Shown here: piece after piece, positions 42,531 through 55,547 of the stretch | How the letters are laid out: each line of letters begins with the position of its first letter | Position numbering within the stretch: the stretch's first letter is position 1 | Source of the DNA: Undaria pinnatifida | Taxonomy: Eukaryota > Sar > Phaeophyceae > Laminariales > Alariaceae | Direction: 5' to 3' | DNA length: 64,000 nt | Assembly (NCBI GenBank): GCA_012845835.1 | Contig: JABAKD010000014.1 | Coordinates: 2,525,984 to 2,589,983, forward strand | Translations under genes and position numbers: made by a program | The notes under the pieces: model-generated | Databases searched by the model: none | What the model saw: only the letters and a program-made list of their open reading frames with translations | What the model was told of the DNA's origin: nothing

Positions 42531-42796
42531 GTACATACCTGTAAAAACGGGCGGCCGGTGCATTACGCAGCTTGCAAAGATGACTGTCGACTCTGAATTT
42601 ATTAAAACTCACCTCATAGGTATTTATAATAATTTTGTAGCATGAGTGTTGACACAAGAAGCGTGACACTTCAAAAAAACAAGAGGATTGGTGCACCACA
42701 ACAACAGGTGTTTGCCACAGGGAGGAGGAGTGTTGTCACGGGAGTCCTGTGCGACAAGGTTGTTGCTTCCATCCTAAGAATACCGGGCATACAACA

Positions 42797-43003
42797 GTAG
42801 TAGTGGTACATCTATAGCACCGGGTGTGTGCAAGTCCCGGCACTATTATAGCGGCAACCGGCACTACTCCGCATACTGCCACTACTGGTTGTACCCCTCG
42901 TCCGTGCCAAGCGAATTCACCGGCAGGTGCTATAATTGCGGGCAACCGGAACTACTACCGGAACTACTCAACCGACACTATAGAGGGACCACTACTGCTG
43001 TGT
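42797..43003. mobile_element. MITE family D, copy 2
   Basis: Left end CAGTAGTAGTGGTACATCTA and right end CTATAGAGGGACCACTACTG are inverted. The interior is rich in CGGCACTA and GCGGCAACCGG. Confidence 0.7.
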
Positions 43004-43469
43004 AGCCACTACTAATAGCGAAGACGTCAAAAGACGATCCGCTACAATATTCATTCCACGGAAACAAACGAGGATCAGCTACCAGCATACCGCCGTCGCG
43101 TTTCACACTAAAACCCACCAGTATACAATACCACTCTCGAAGTAACCCGTCGGCGCCAGCTCTCTTATCAGCGTGCACTTACTAAGCAGCCAGAGAGATA
43201 AACTGACAGACATGCTAGCTTCGCGGCCAGCAAGCCTGCCGCGACACCTGCCGATGCAAGTACCAAGCGATTCCTGCCGGTGAAAGCGTTGGTCTACCCT
43301 AACCAACAGGTGAACACCCCCTAAACATCGGTAGCAGGTTGGCAGTTTCATGCTCGGAGGTAAGATCGTTCAGGTACAGCCTCATCACAATCTTTGGCTG
43401 TGCTGGGTACCCCGGGAGGACCAGACTGAGAATCCGTAACTGACCCCAGAGACGTAGGTACCCCACACC
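43004..43469. other. No gene recognised
   Basis: Short frames only. Confidence 0.4.
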
Positions 43470-43765
43470 ACACCAGGACCAAGGCTACGGTAGGGGGGGT
43501 ACCCCCATTTTCACTGGTGTGTTTGAGCCACTCGCACGAGTAGCTCTGTACCCTACGGATGAAGATGGTTTAGGAACTTGGTTTATCGCAGCTTAGATCA
43601 CCTTTGAATTCATTGCGGATTGATTTCGTCAATGTAAAACATAAAGAAAACGTAAGATTGCATATGAACAAAGGGGTTACTCGCGCGAGTGACCCCTAGC
43701 CACTGAAATAAAAGGCCCAAAAGGGGACCCCCCTACCGTAGCCTGGGTCACAGACACAATCCAGG
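43470..43765. mobile_element. MITE family F
   Basis: About 295 bp with imperfect inverted arms near 75 bp each: ACCAAGGCTACGGTAGGGGG at the left and the complement of GACCCAGGCTACGGTAGGGG at the right. Each arm contains an ACTCGCGCGAGT-type palindrome. It ends about 300 bp before the PRP16 start and may overlap its promoter. Confidence 0.65.
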
Positions 43766-44063
43766 TATACCTTGCGTCAGAGAACAGAGCTACGAGATAG
43801 GGACAGAATTGATCCAAACCGCTCGCATATTTTGGATTTTTCGTTAAATATCCCCTAAACAAGAACGCTTGGACTATACAAAAGAAACCCTACTGAAACA
43901 ATCCCCCCCTAACCAAAAACGCATAATCTCTAAAAGAGAAACCCCACGAGGCAAGCTCTCTAAGCTCTCAGCTCTCAGCTCCTATCCCTACTCTCTGGCC
44001 AACAGAGGGCTCCCTGGGAATCAACAATCAATACTTGCGGAGAGACGCGCGAGTAAAAAGGTA

Positions 44064-44612
44064 ATGCTTCGTGCTCGGGAGCGCGTGCGTGATGATGCTG
44101 CGCTCGTCGGCGATGTAGCCTCGAGCGTATCTCGAGCGTTGGGGCTTGATTCCACCAACCGAACCCTCGGCCGGAACGTGGTGATTGCGGCTGTGGACGC
44201 CCACATTGCAGCGGTGTCCGCAGCAGCAGCTGGTGGTGGTGGTGGTCGTGGTGGTGGTGATGGAGATCTCAACACGGATGCCTCGGCAGCAGTAGCAGCA
44301 GCTATCGGGGGTGGGACTGGGGGCAGCAGCGAGGCCTCCTTGAAGAGAGGGGAAGCAGAGTTTCAGAAAGCGGCCAAGGGGTATGGCCCGCTCGGGGACG
44401 CTATGCTGTCCGACTTGTTCAGGAAGGTCACCACGAGGCTGAGGGGTTCCTTGGTCCAGCTGCAGGCCGCTCAGGAGGAGGAGGAGAGTGGTGGTGATGC
44501 CGGGCCGGAGGAAGAGGGCGGGGTGGCTGGGTTTGGGAAGGCGGAGCGGCTGTCTGGGTTTGGGGCTGGCCGGGCTCTCAAGGGCGGCTTGGTGAAGCGG
44601 CATACTTTCCAG
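44064..44612 (+). CDS. DHX38: PRP16 exon 1
   Basis: 183 codons. I chose the ATG at 44,064. The frame is also open to an ATG at 43,869, but that upstream part is pyrimidine-rich and looks like 5' UTR. The segment [20 protein letters not shown] and, later, [10 protein letters not shown] ... [12 protein letters not shown] recall the helical domain at the N-terminus of DHX8/Prp22-type helicases, which animal DHX38 lacks. The exon ends [10 protein letters not shown] before GTATG, phase 0. The GGL..(K) stretch before APxPR is conserved in Prp16. Confidence 0.8.
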
Positions 44613-47600
44613 GTATGACAACAGTAGCAACGGAGCAACGGTAGCAGCAGCGGCAACGGCAACAGCAGCAGCAGAAGTAGCAGTCGGGGGTGCTTGGGCT
44701 GGGCTGCAGCAACAGAAGCAGCAGTCGGGGGTGCTTGGGCTGGGCTACTGCTGCTGTGCCTGCTGCTGCGTGCTGTGTACCGGTACTGCTGTATACAACG
44801 ACAGCAGCCAGCTTTGCTCTCCAACACTGCTCTCCAACAACAGTAGTAGCAGTCTGATGCTCCGTGCTGTGCATTTCCTGTAGCAGCGCCCCGGACTGCT
44901 GCTGCTCCTGCGCTGCTGCTGCTGTTGTGTCGGCTGCTGCGTACTGTCTACCAGTATCAACAACAGCACCTGTGATGTAATAGCGATCCTTGCTGTTCAA
45001 CATTAGCAGCAGTAGCAGTCTGATGCTGTGTTCTGTACGATATCTGTGCGTAGCAATAGTCGTGGGTGCTTCACTAGGCTGCTCTGTTGCGTCTAGTGCT
45101 GCTACGTGCTGCATACTGGTTCGTATAATCGTACAACAGCAGCAAGCTCTGGTGCACCACAGCAGCAGAAGCAGTCTGATGCTGTGCTGTACAATACCCG
45201 CATCGTATACAAGGCTGCGCTCGCTCCGTGGGCGGCAGTACGCCACGCGCTGCCCTCGCTCAAGGAATCAGATAGAACAATCAGGCAGAGGCCAGAGGGC
45301 TTTCCCGATTTGGCGCGATGGGCGACTTCAACGTGCCAAAAGCTCAGTGGTGCAGGAAAAAAAATGTTAGGCTTTCTCGCGACGTGCGCAGAACAAGCAA
45401 GTTCAAAAATGTATCGTGAAATGTCTACCTATAGTCTGCGCATCAGCGGTAGTATCATGCCGCAAGTTGTGTAGCATGTAGAGCATGAATTACGAAGTTC
45501 AACGCGGGAAAACATCAAATAGGAAATAAAGGAAAAGGAGAAACTCTACGATCAATCTTGCAAAACAATATTTCCCAATTAGCATAGAAAAACTCGAGGA
45601 TTAATCCTGAAGAATGCTTTCACCATTGGTAATTTAGAGCTGAGAATAGTCTGAGAGGCCAGAGAACTGCCGAGGGTGACCTCCGAAGGGAGGGAGACAG
45701 CTGTAAGTTTGTGTACACCCTGGGGTGCTGCTGCTGTATCTGCTGCTGCGTGTTGTGCTTCTTACAGCAGCACCAAGCTCTGCTGTACAAAAGTCTGGTG
45801 TCGTGTGCTGTACCCGTAGCAGCGGTCGGTGGTGCCTCGCTTAGCTGGTATTGTCCTGTGTACTGTACAGCAGTAGCAGTGGTCGATTTTGCCTCGCTAG
45901 GTTGCTGCTGTGTGCTGTACCACGGCAGCAGTCGGCAGTGCCTCGCAGAGCAGCTGCTATAATGTGAGCTGGACGATAGCAGCAGCAGCGGCAGCAGAGT
46001 GGTGCGCGTCGCCATGTCGGCTGTCCCTTGCTGAGGCGATGCTGTGTGCTGTACGAGTGCAACGACAGCAGTCGGTGATACCTCGCTGCCCCCCCCCCCC
46101 CCCCCCCCCCGCCCCCTAAAATATATATAGTAGTTGGACGCCGTAAAGCATATATTGGGGTTGGCGTTGGTTGCCGACAACGCTGTAAAACATGCCAGTC
46201 ACTGCGTAAGCTAGACAACCAGGGTACCGTTTTTTTTGGCGTCACCATGATGGTTAGCAGGTTTGATCATATTGTGCGAGGTGGAGATCCCCAACTCCGC
46301 ACAAGGGGAATGATCGCATCACGCAGTGAATATGGTAAGGCACCCACGAGGCAGTTACATAGCACACCCTGGGCAATAGATTCCAGGTCAATAGGCAATC
46401 GATAGGATGCTACTCCTATAGGAGACCTATTGTTGCCCGCGATAGGTATCGATGGGTACTTTACGTAGCCTATTGGGGCCGACAATGGGTATCGATTGGC
46501 ATCTTCAATGATCTACTGTGTGGCCAATAGCCTATTGTACCTATTTATCTTAACATATTGATACAACAAGTAGGTATCGATAGATATTTTTAGGACGGTA
46601 GTGTTTGGGATATAGATATCGACATACTTTGCACCAAACCTATTGATTCGGAAGATAGGTATCGATAGACCTTTCACAATTCTATTGTTTGGGACGATAG
46701 GTGTTGACAGACCTTTCACCATTCTATTGTTTCGGATGATAGGTATCGGTACGTAGACCTTTCGCTATTTTGTTGTTTCAGTGTTGGAGAGCAAAGGCGC
46801 TCGAAGACAGCCCGCCTAGACACAGTCAACTCTAGTTCGCCATTCATCATCCACGCCGCACGCCCCTCCACAGCCCAGCGGAGAATCCCCGAAAACGGTG
46901 CTGTCTGTCCGTGTTGTGCCCTAAAAAGCTCAAGGTAGATGGTCTCAACAACAAGGTGGTGATTACTACTTATGTGTGTTCGATGCGAAGCTCAAGCCTG
47001 CAATGCTTTAGGGCGACCTGTTTGTGAGCCATCGAGTTCCATCTTATACCCTGGATAATACCCTATCGAATAGGCTATGGGGCCAACAACAGGTCGGTAA
47101 CTATGAGGATCGATGCCTATCGCGGGGCACAATAGCTCGGCTTCGGGGCCTATCGATAAGTATTGTAAGCAACAATAGGGTAAGGGCAGCGGCCACAATA
47201 GCCTATTGTGCAACCGATATGCTTGCGAAGGTGTATATCGATAGGTATCTTGGGCACCATCATAATTTGAAAATGACTCCCAACAGGCTATCGTTCGATC
47301 AATACCTTGTACCTTTTTATCGCCACCAGTCAATACCTATCGGTTAAAGCGATAGGTGCGCGATGATATCGATGGATACCTATTGGTCAATGTAATAGGT
47401 TTGCAAGGGTATCGATCGATGCCTGCCCAAATTAATAGGTTCTCAAGGGTATCGATCGATACCTACTGACATTTTAATAGATATATTTGCAAGGGTTTCG
47501 ATCGCTACCTACAGCTTGTGAATGTACTTATATCCTCGTACTGCTTAGAACAACCTATCTATGCGTGCCGTATACCCCAGGCTGTTGTTTGAATTAATAT

Positions 47601-50600
47601 CTCGGATGATAGCAACAATATGTATCGTGACCTACTTCTTGCCTTTTGTTTCAAAACAGCAGCCTTACGATAATACCTGGTACTAAAATAACTCGACCAT
47701 TTCGCGTACCTATTGGTCACAGAAATAGGTATCGATCGACAGTCTGACATAACTATTGTATTAATAATAACAATAGCCTGTTGTGCCGATTTATTAGAAC
47801 CTATTGGTCGAAGAAATAGGTATCGATAGACAGGTTCACACACCTACCTCAAGAACAATAGCCTATTGTACCAATTTCTCTGGACCTATTGGTCCAAGCA
47901 ATGGGTATCGATCGACAAATTCGCATACCTATTGAACGTGTCAATAGGTATCGATATGCAATGCCCCAACCTATTGACATTCGATAGGCATTTTCAATAG
48001 GCTATTGTCGGGGGGGGTTTACATAGTAATACCCATTGCTGTCTCTGGAGTGGCTACACCAGAAAACAAAGCAACTCATTGGCGCTGTCATCCAGAGGCA
48101 AGAAAGTAGGCACAATGTGCCGAAGTCCGTCTTACGAGCGGTTCTGGGAAGGATGCAGCTCACCCTTCGTGCGACTCGCCGAACATCTCACGGCGCTTCG
48201 CTTGGCGCAAGCAATGTCTGCCTGGTTGGTGAAAACCCGACGTACCCCGTCCCGGCAAAGTAGGGATGCAAGGGTCTATGGTCATACGACTACGGCCATG
48301 CACAAATTGAGTACTCCCCCCCCCCCGGCCCGACGGTCTGATGTTCCCTACCAGGCGCCGACACCGAGGGTGCAGCAGGTGTCCGTCCTCGGCCTCGACA
48401 AGCTTGCAGCTCAACAGCGGGCCGAAAAGCAAGCGGCACTGGAAGCCGTCGGTGGCGGAAAAGGTGGTGGCACTAATAGGTCTACCGCTCCCCGGGGCGG
48501 GGCTCTGTCATTTGCCGACCAAGAGTCGGGCGAGGACAGGGGGGTATCGGGTGTCGAGGGGGTTCGTACAGGAGGGAGGCGGGCAGCAGGGGCGCAGGGG
48601 GGGGGGGGGGGCGGTGGTAATGGAGGAGGCGGGACCGAGCCCGGGGACGGGGAGGGGACCGGTGGGAAGAAGGAGCCGAGGTGTGTGTTTTGGTTTGGTT
48701 TGGTTTGGTTTATTTGTCCCACGCAGGTTGCAAAAGACGGGGGGGGGGGGGGGGGGGGAGGGGTACTCACTTGTTGCTTGCCTTAGTCATTTGACCATTG
48801 ACCACGCATCCCTTTCGAGACGGAGCACCGTCCCTAGTCCTAATAGAGACACCTCCAACGTTTGGGCGCTCCTTACGCTTTTTCCATATATTACATAGCA
48901 ACTGTGTATCTCCTTCCTGTTTCACCGCCTGTGGCCACCATCTCTCTCCTAGGATACCGATTGTTTGCTCGCTACTCTCTAGTCTCCCAAACTCTTCCTG
49001 GCCACATTCTTCTAAATTTCCTCATCTCCTGTAACACATTCCGTTCCTCCTTGTATATTTCACATTCTCCTACTATGTGAGCCATACGCTCAATTCTTGT
49101 GCCACACAGGCACATGTTTGCATCCATGCCCTCCTCCCGACTACTGGTGTGTATCTTTCTTCTTTCTGGTAGGTCCAGGTCCCCTACACGAAATCGTGGT
49201 TTCAGCCTTTTCGCGTAGTCCATTGGGCCGTGCAAATACGTTTTCCTTCCAGTGTCTTCCATCAACCCTCCGTATATCTCCCAAGTGCTTCTCCTCTTTC
49301 ACCTTATTTCGTAGCGCTAACCTTTCCCTTTCTTCTATTGTTTCTTTTACTTCTGTCTTGTCCCCGCCAAACTTCTCTATAGACAGTACCTCTTCTTGGT
49401 CTCCTCCTAACGTGTTCAATATTTCCTCGAGTACGTTATCCCATCTTATTCCAGCTCGCCCTTTTGTTATTTTCTCCCATACAACCCTATCAGCTATGGC
49501 TGGCAACCTCTTTTCTGGCATATTCCTTATTTATATTGCCATTTGCTTTCTCTCGTCTCGATTTGTTTGAAGTGGGTACATTCCTAGTTCTGCTCTTAAT
49601 ACTGTGATTCGTATTCCTCGTCGTAATTGAGCATCCTAGTATCTTTGTAGCTGGTGTCATCTGCGCTGTTTCCAGTTGTTTTACGAACTTCGCGTTCCCA
49701 TCCCATACTTCTCCTGCATACACTAGCTTTGGCACAATCACATTCATCAGAATACATATTTTAATCCTAGCGTCAAGGTGCGAGTCAAAGTATGGGGAGG
49801 GGGGGTATCCAGTGAAATTGCAACGACGTTTTGGCGATAAATTGTTGACTGTACTTGGAATTCGAGGGTTGAGAGTATGGCATGGCAGTTTGGTCCCTTA
49901 ACGCGCGCAATAATTCACCTTCCCCTCCCCCCCCCCCCCCCCCCTCACTCACAGACAGCGACACTACAGGTCAAGGCCTGGCCCCGATACCCCCTCCCAT
50001 CCCGGAGGCGTTAACCGCTCAGCTAAGGAAAAAATTGACGAAAAAGAACGCTCCCGAAAACGTGCCGCCACCACCACCACCACCACCACAGCAAAGAATG
50101 ACAGTGCAGGCACCAGCAGACGGAGTCGGTGGGGGTCGTCGGCAGTAGCAATACCGGAGGTGGCGGTAGCTGGGGCAGGGGAGGGGGGAGAGGCAAGGGA
50201 GAGGGGCGGGGGGAGGCGGAATGATGGGGATCGGCGGGAAGGGGGCGGGAGGAAGCGGGATGACCGTGATCGTGATCGCGACCGTAACGCCGGCGATCAG
50301 AGTAGTCGTCGGGAGAGCAGCAGCAGCAGCCGCCGTGAGAGCGGCAGCGGCGGGTCGAGAAGAGACAGAGATAGCGGCCGCTCTGCCACCAACGGGGGTG
50401 ATAGCTCTAGAAGCAAGCGCTCGAGGAGCCCGGGAGGGGGGTCGGTTTCGCGAACCAGAAATCGGAGCAGGAGCAGGAGCAGAAGTAGGAGCCCGGAGCG
50501 ACGCCGCCCGCGCACAAGGGAGAGGTGGGAGGATGCCGTTACACCAAGGTGAGAATGCGGCTCGCGTTGCGCGCGGCGGGGGGGGGGGGGGGGGTGCCTC

Positions 50601-53600
50601 GATATAATGTGAAGGCGTTATGCAGGGGGGGGGGGCTCTCAAAACTCAAGGTTACACTCAAACTCAAGCTCAAGCTCAAAAATCAAACTTAAGCTCAAAG
50701 TCAAAATGAAAATTGCGCGACTCCAAACTTAAAACGCAACGCTCGGACGATAATTCACAACTCAAAACGCAATGCTCGGACGATAATCCAAACTGAAAGC
50801 ACCCAACTCACATCAAACTCAAACTCAAACTACAAACTCAAACTTCAAAGCTCAAAGATCAAAACTCAAAACTCACCACGCAACACTCAATCTAAAACTC
50901 AAACATCAAACTTCAAAACAGGAATGGAAGCACCCACACCGACGGAAGAAGCAACAACGGCAGCAGCAGCAGTAGCCGCCACAACAGCAGCAGCAGCCGC
51001 AACAACAGCAGCAGCAGAAGTGGGGCTCGAGACAAGGGGTCTTCGTGGCTACCCACCCCTCTTCCTAGCCCCTCCCGCCGTCGCCCCGACGGCAGCCGTG
51101 CAGACCCTACCCGCGCAGGAATAGGCCTGGATGAATCAGAATGGGAAGAACCAGAACGCCTTTCTTCAACTCCTTTGCCCAGTCCCGGGGTTTCCACCCG
51201 GGGTGATAGCGGTGTTGGCCGCGGTGGGGAGGGGAAGACACCTATGACGGCTACTACTGCCACACCTACCCCCATGTCGCGGGGGTCTAGGGGGGGCGAG
51301 GGGGGTGATGACGGTGATGGAGGGTGGGATAGGCCGAGCCCAAGTCCGAGGTCTGGGTGGGATAGGCCTAGTCCTACCCCGTCGTCGATTTCTTCGAGGG
51401 ATGCCAGGTGAGGCTAGGGTATGCGTATTGCTCGGATCGAAAAAAGTACGAAGGCTTTCCACGGGTCATGACCCGGCTCGCTGGTCGGGTCAAGAGACAT
51501 TTCGAAAACCCGTGGGTCGAGTCGGGTCGGGTCAGGAGGTGTTGGAAATCTCATGGGTCGGGTTGGGTCCGGTCGGGTCAGGTGTCTTTCTAGTATCAAG
51601 GGGTCGGGCGTGGTCATCCTGGCCCGGTTCGACCCGCGAGAAGAGACCCGACCCGTGAAAGCCTTGAAAATTACCTGGTACGATCTAGATCATCTAGGTC
51701 CTAGATCATCTGTGAATAGATCCTACATTTTCGTTTTTATAGTCGTTGCTGAGCAGGAGATATAGGCCTAGTCGTACCCCGTAAACGGTGTCTTGGATGG
51801 AGGCCAGGTGGGGCTATATCTACAGTGCACAGATCGGAGACATGTCTAGATCATCTATGAACATATCCTGCATTTGGAGGTATGGCTAGGCTATTAATAG
51901 GCTATAAATAGTCAACACACGTGACAGATCACGACTTGGATCATGTACGTATGAATATAGAACTACTTACCGTTAGGAGGTGTTGCTGTGCAAGTTGTGT
52001 GGGCCTGCTACTACCCCGTCAACGATGGAATCGAGGGAGCCCAGATACGACTAGGCTAGCAACATTCCCTCGGCGATCGTATCAACCTGGACTCCCCCCC
52101 CCCCCCCCCCCCCCCCCTCCCCTCTTTCCCCTCCCCCCTCCCCACCGGATTATTGTGCCCCCCCCCCCCCCCGTTTCACGATGTTTATATTTCCGCTTCA
52201 TCGTGGACGAGGTGGGGTCGGGCTCGACCCATTCATCCCGCATCTCGATTGTGATGTTTTTGTTTTGTATTTCCCAAAGCCGCGCGCGCACATCAGCAAC
52301 GATTCTCGTAGTTAGTTTATGACACGTCGGACACAGATCATATCCCTACTAATTACTAATGATCTATCTATGTCATTCGGGTCACATGGATCCTGGTATG
52401 TATGATCTGCATGGCCGATATTGCTCATGTTGCCGGGTGGGAGCCGTATGATCTGTATGATCTAGCACATGTTTCCTGAATTGGATATGCGCTGTTCAGA
52501 TCCGGGATCTTGTATGTTGTGTATCTTCTACTACAGATATAGGATCAAGATCATCTAGATCGTGATGTTGCCGGTTGGGAGCTGTGTGATCTGTATGAAC
52601 ATTTCCTGCATTGGATCTGTACTGTTCAAATCGGAATCTAGTATGTTCTGGATCTACTACAGACGTAGGATCTAGATAATCTAGATCGTGATCTGTCCGA
52701 TGGGGTAACTGTTCGATTCATATGTGGGACATGAACAACTATTGGTAATTAATGTATTCATGCTTCACGTTGGCGTCTGAGGCTGGTCATCCCTTTTTTC
52801 CACGATGTTTTGCTTTGCTTTGTTCGACGCGCTTTTACCAATTTTTTTCGACTGTGCAGGTCTACGAGAGGAACAGGCTGGTCTACCCGGGGCGGGGGCG
52901 ACGGAAGCGAGGGCGTTGATAATGTACGTGCGTGTGTGGTGTGTTCTTAGGGGAGAGGGGGGAGGAGGGGGGACAGGGAGGAAGAGGGGCGGAGGAAGCA
53001 GGGAGTATTGAGTGGGGAGAAGGGAGGGGACGGGGAGGGGGGTGCGGGGGGGGGGAGGAAGGAGGGGCGGGGAGAGGTTGCGTGAGTGGCGCAGTATTGT
53101 TGTCCCGGGGTACAGGGAAGCGGGGGGGGGGGGGGGGGGGGTTGGGGGGGCTTGTTCGGCGTCGCGATTCGTTCCCTATATTTATCGTGTTTTTGTTTCA
53201 CACGTGTTGTTCGTTCCTTTTTGTTTTGTGTGTTTTTAGACCATGGCTCCATCCGTTGTTATACATATATGTTCGTATATACCAGGTATACATATATATA
53301 CTTCAAGCCCCCCCAACCCATCCCAACCCCACCCCCTCGACCACTCCACCCTCTCTCTAGTCACTGATTGTACGACTTACCCCAGGATATACATGATAAG
53401 CTGATGCATTCTTTCCAAAACCGTAACATTTATCCCCTCCAAATAATGTATAGTTTCCACGCACAGATTGAGCTGCCCCACACGCCCCACCCCCGCCCCA
53501 ACCCCCCCCCCATGATAAACTGGTGCTTTTTTTTTTTTTTTTTTTTTTTCCCAAAACCGTCAGATTTATTCCCTTGAAAGGATTTATAGCTTACACGCAC

Positions 53601-55505
53601 AAATTGCCCGCCCGTCCGCCCCCCCCCCCTTTGCCCCCCCCCCGCCTCCAACCCCGCTCGCTTTTGATCAGAACCAGGCCCCCACGTCCTTCAAAACTCC
53701 GCCCGGTTATTCGACTTACAGGATTCACTTGATAAAAGGATACATTTCCCTCCACAGCTGTCAGATTTTGTCCCCCTCAGAAACGGGTTTTATAGTTTCC
53801 GCGCACAGACTGACTAAAATCACCCTGTTGACCCTGATAGCTACACTGCAGTTGTGAGGGGAGTCGCCGATCTATATCCTTAATGAGGACACACAACTCG
53901 TAATACGCGCGATCGGAGTATCACACACAGCTTACAAAGATGAGTTTCGACGAAATCTTCGATCTCACAGCTGGAGTGTATTTTCATTTTTTATAATATA
54001 CTTCGAAGTGTATATTCTCTCCACGATTCCGTTCGTGTTAAATTGGGATTTGGATTTGGGTTTTGGTCTGATTTGCACTATATGATTTTTCAGCAAGACT
54101 AGAAGGCGCAGCAGAGGCGGACGGCCAACATCGACGACGAGGAGTTCGACAGGGGGTTCTATTTGCGTGATGATGGGAGGGGAGGAGAACGGTGGAAGAT
54201 TTTTTTTTATATTTCTCCGTACATAAACATGTTAACATGCCGCCATTCGTTCCATATACCTGGTATGTATTAACACCATGGTCTAGTCCGTTCCCCTTTT
54301 TTGTTTTTCGTCTAATCCAATTCCGTTTTACTTTGTCACAATTTTAACTTGTGTGTCCTTGTTTTTTCAGCAAGACTGGGAGGCGCAACAGAGACGGACA
54401 GCCAAAATCGACGACGAGGAGTTCGACAGGGGTTTCTATTTGCGTGATGATGGGGGGGGGGCGATGGAAGACTCGGAAGCGTCGAACCCTTTCCTTGGGG
54501 ATGAGAAGAAATTCGCTGCTAAGGAGGCCGAGATGGCCAAGCTACGGTAAGCTTCAGAAAGTAGACGTGGTTTTTGTGGTATGGTATGGTATAGTACGGT
54601 TTGGTTTGGTACAGTGTGATACGGTATGGTGAGGTACATGGTATGATATGTTTGTGGTATGTATTGATATGGTGTGCTATGGTATAGTATGGTATGGTGT
54701 TGTGTGGTATGGTACGGTACGGTATGGTATAATATGGTATGGTATAGTATGGCGAGGTGCATGGTATGGTATGGTGTGGTATGTAATGATATGGTGTGCT
54801 ATGGTATGGTATGGTATGGTATTATATGGTATAGCATGGTAATGCATAGCATGGTAATGCATAGCATGGCATAGTTTGGTGTGTTGGACTGAAACCGAGC
54901 CAAAACCGAGCTGAAAACAAACTGTCCAAAACCCGCGTCCGAACGCGCGCATAGATATCTATAGTTTCACACCATATACATACCTCTATTGTCCACACAG
55001 GGCGAAAGGGGAAGGGAAGATAGCGAACCGAACTGCAAAGGCCAGTCAGATGAGCGCAGACCAGGACGCGTGGGAGAACAACCGCCTCCTTACAAGTGGA
55101 GCCCTGTTTGAGGGAGAGGTGTCGCTAACGTTCGACGATGGGGAGGATCAGCGCGTACAGCTCATCGTGCACTCCCTCAAGCCGCCCTTTTTGGATGGTC
55201 GGGTTAGCTTCAGCATGCAGCAGGTGGGGGATAAGGGGGGGGGGGGGGGTAGGGTTGGACAGGGGGGGGGGGGGAGGAGGGAGTTCGTTTTTGTTTTTGC
55301 ATTTTTTTGGGTTAATTATTTATTTTTGCTCTTTTTTTTCGTGTTTTTGCATTTTTTTCGATGCCACGTACACTCCCTCAAATCGCCCTTTTTGGATGGT
55401 CATGAAGCAGTTGGGAGATGGGGAGAGGGGAAGGAAAGGGGGGGGGGGGGGGGGGGCAAGAGGAGGGAGGGGGCTCGTTCCTTTTTTATATATATTTTTT
55501 TCGTG

Positions 55506-55547
<42 letters not shown>

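Noticed and set aside
54648-54874. Met/Trp/Tyr-rich frames
   Set aside because: By-products of the GGTAT microsatellite in PRP16 intron 6.
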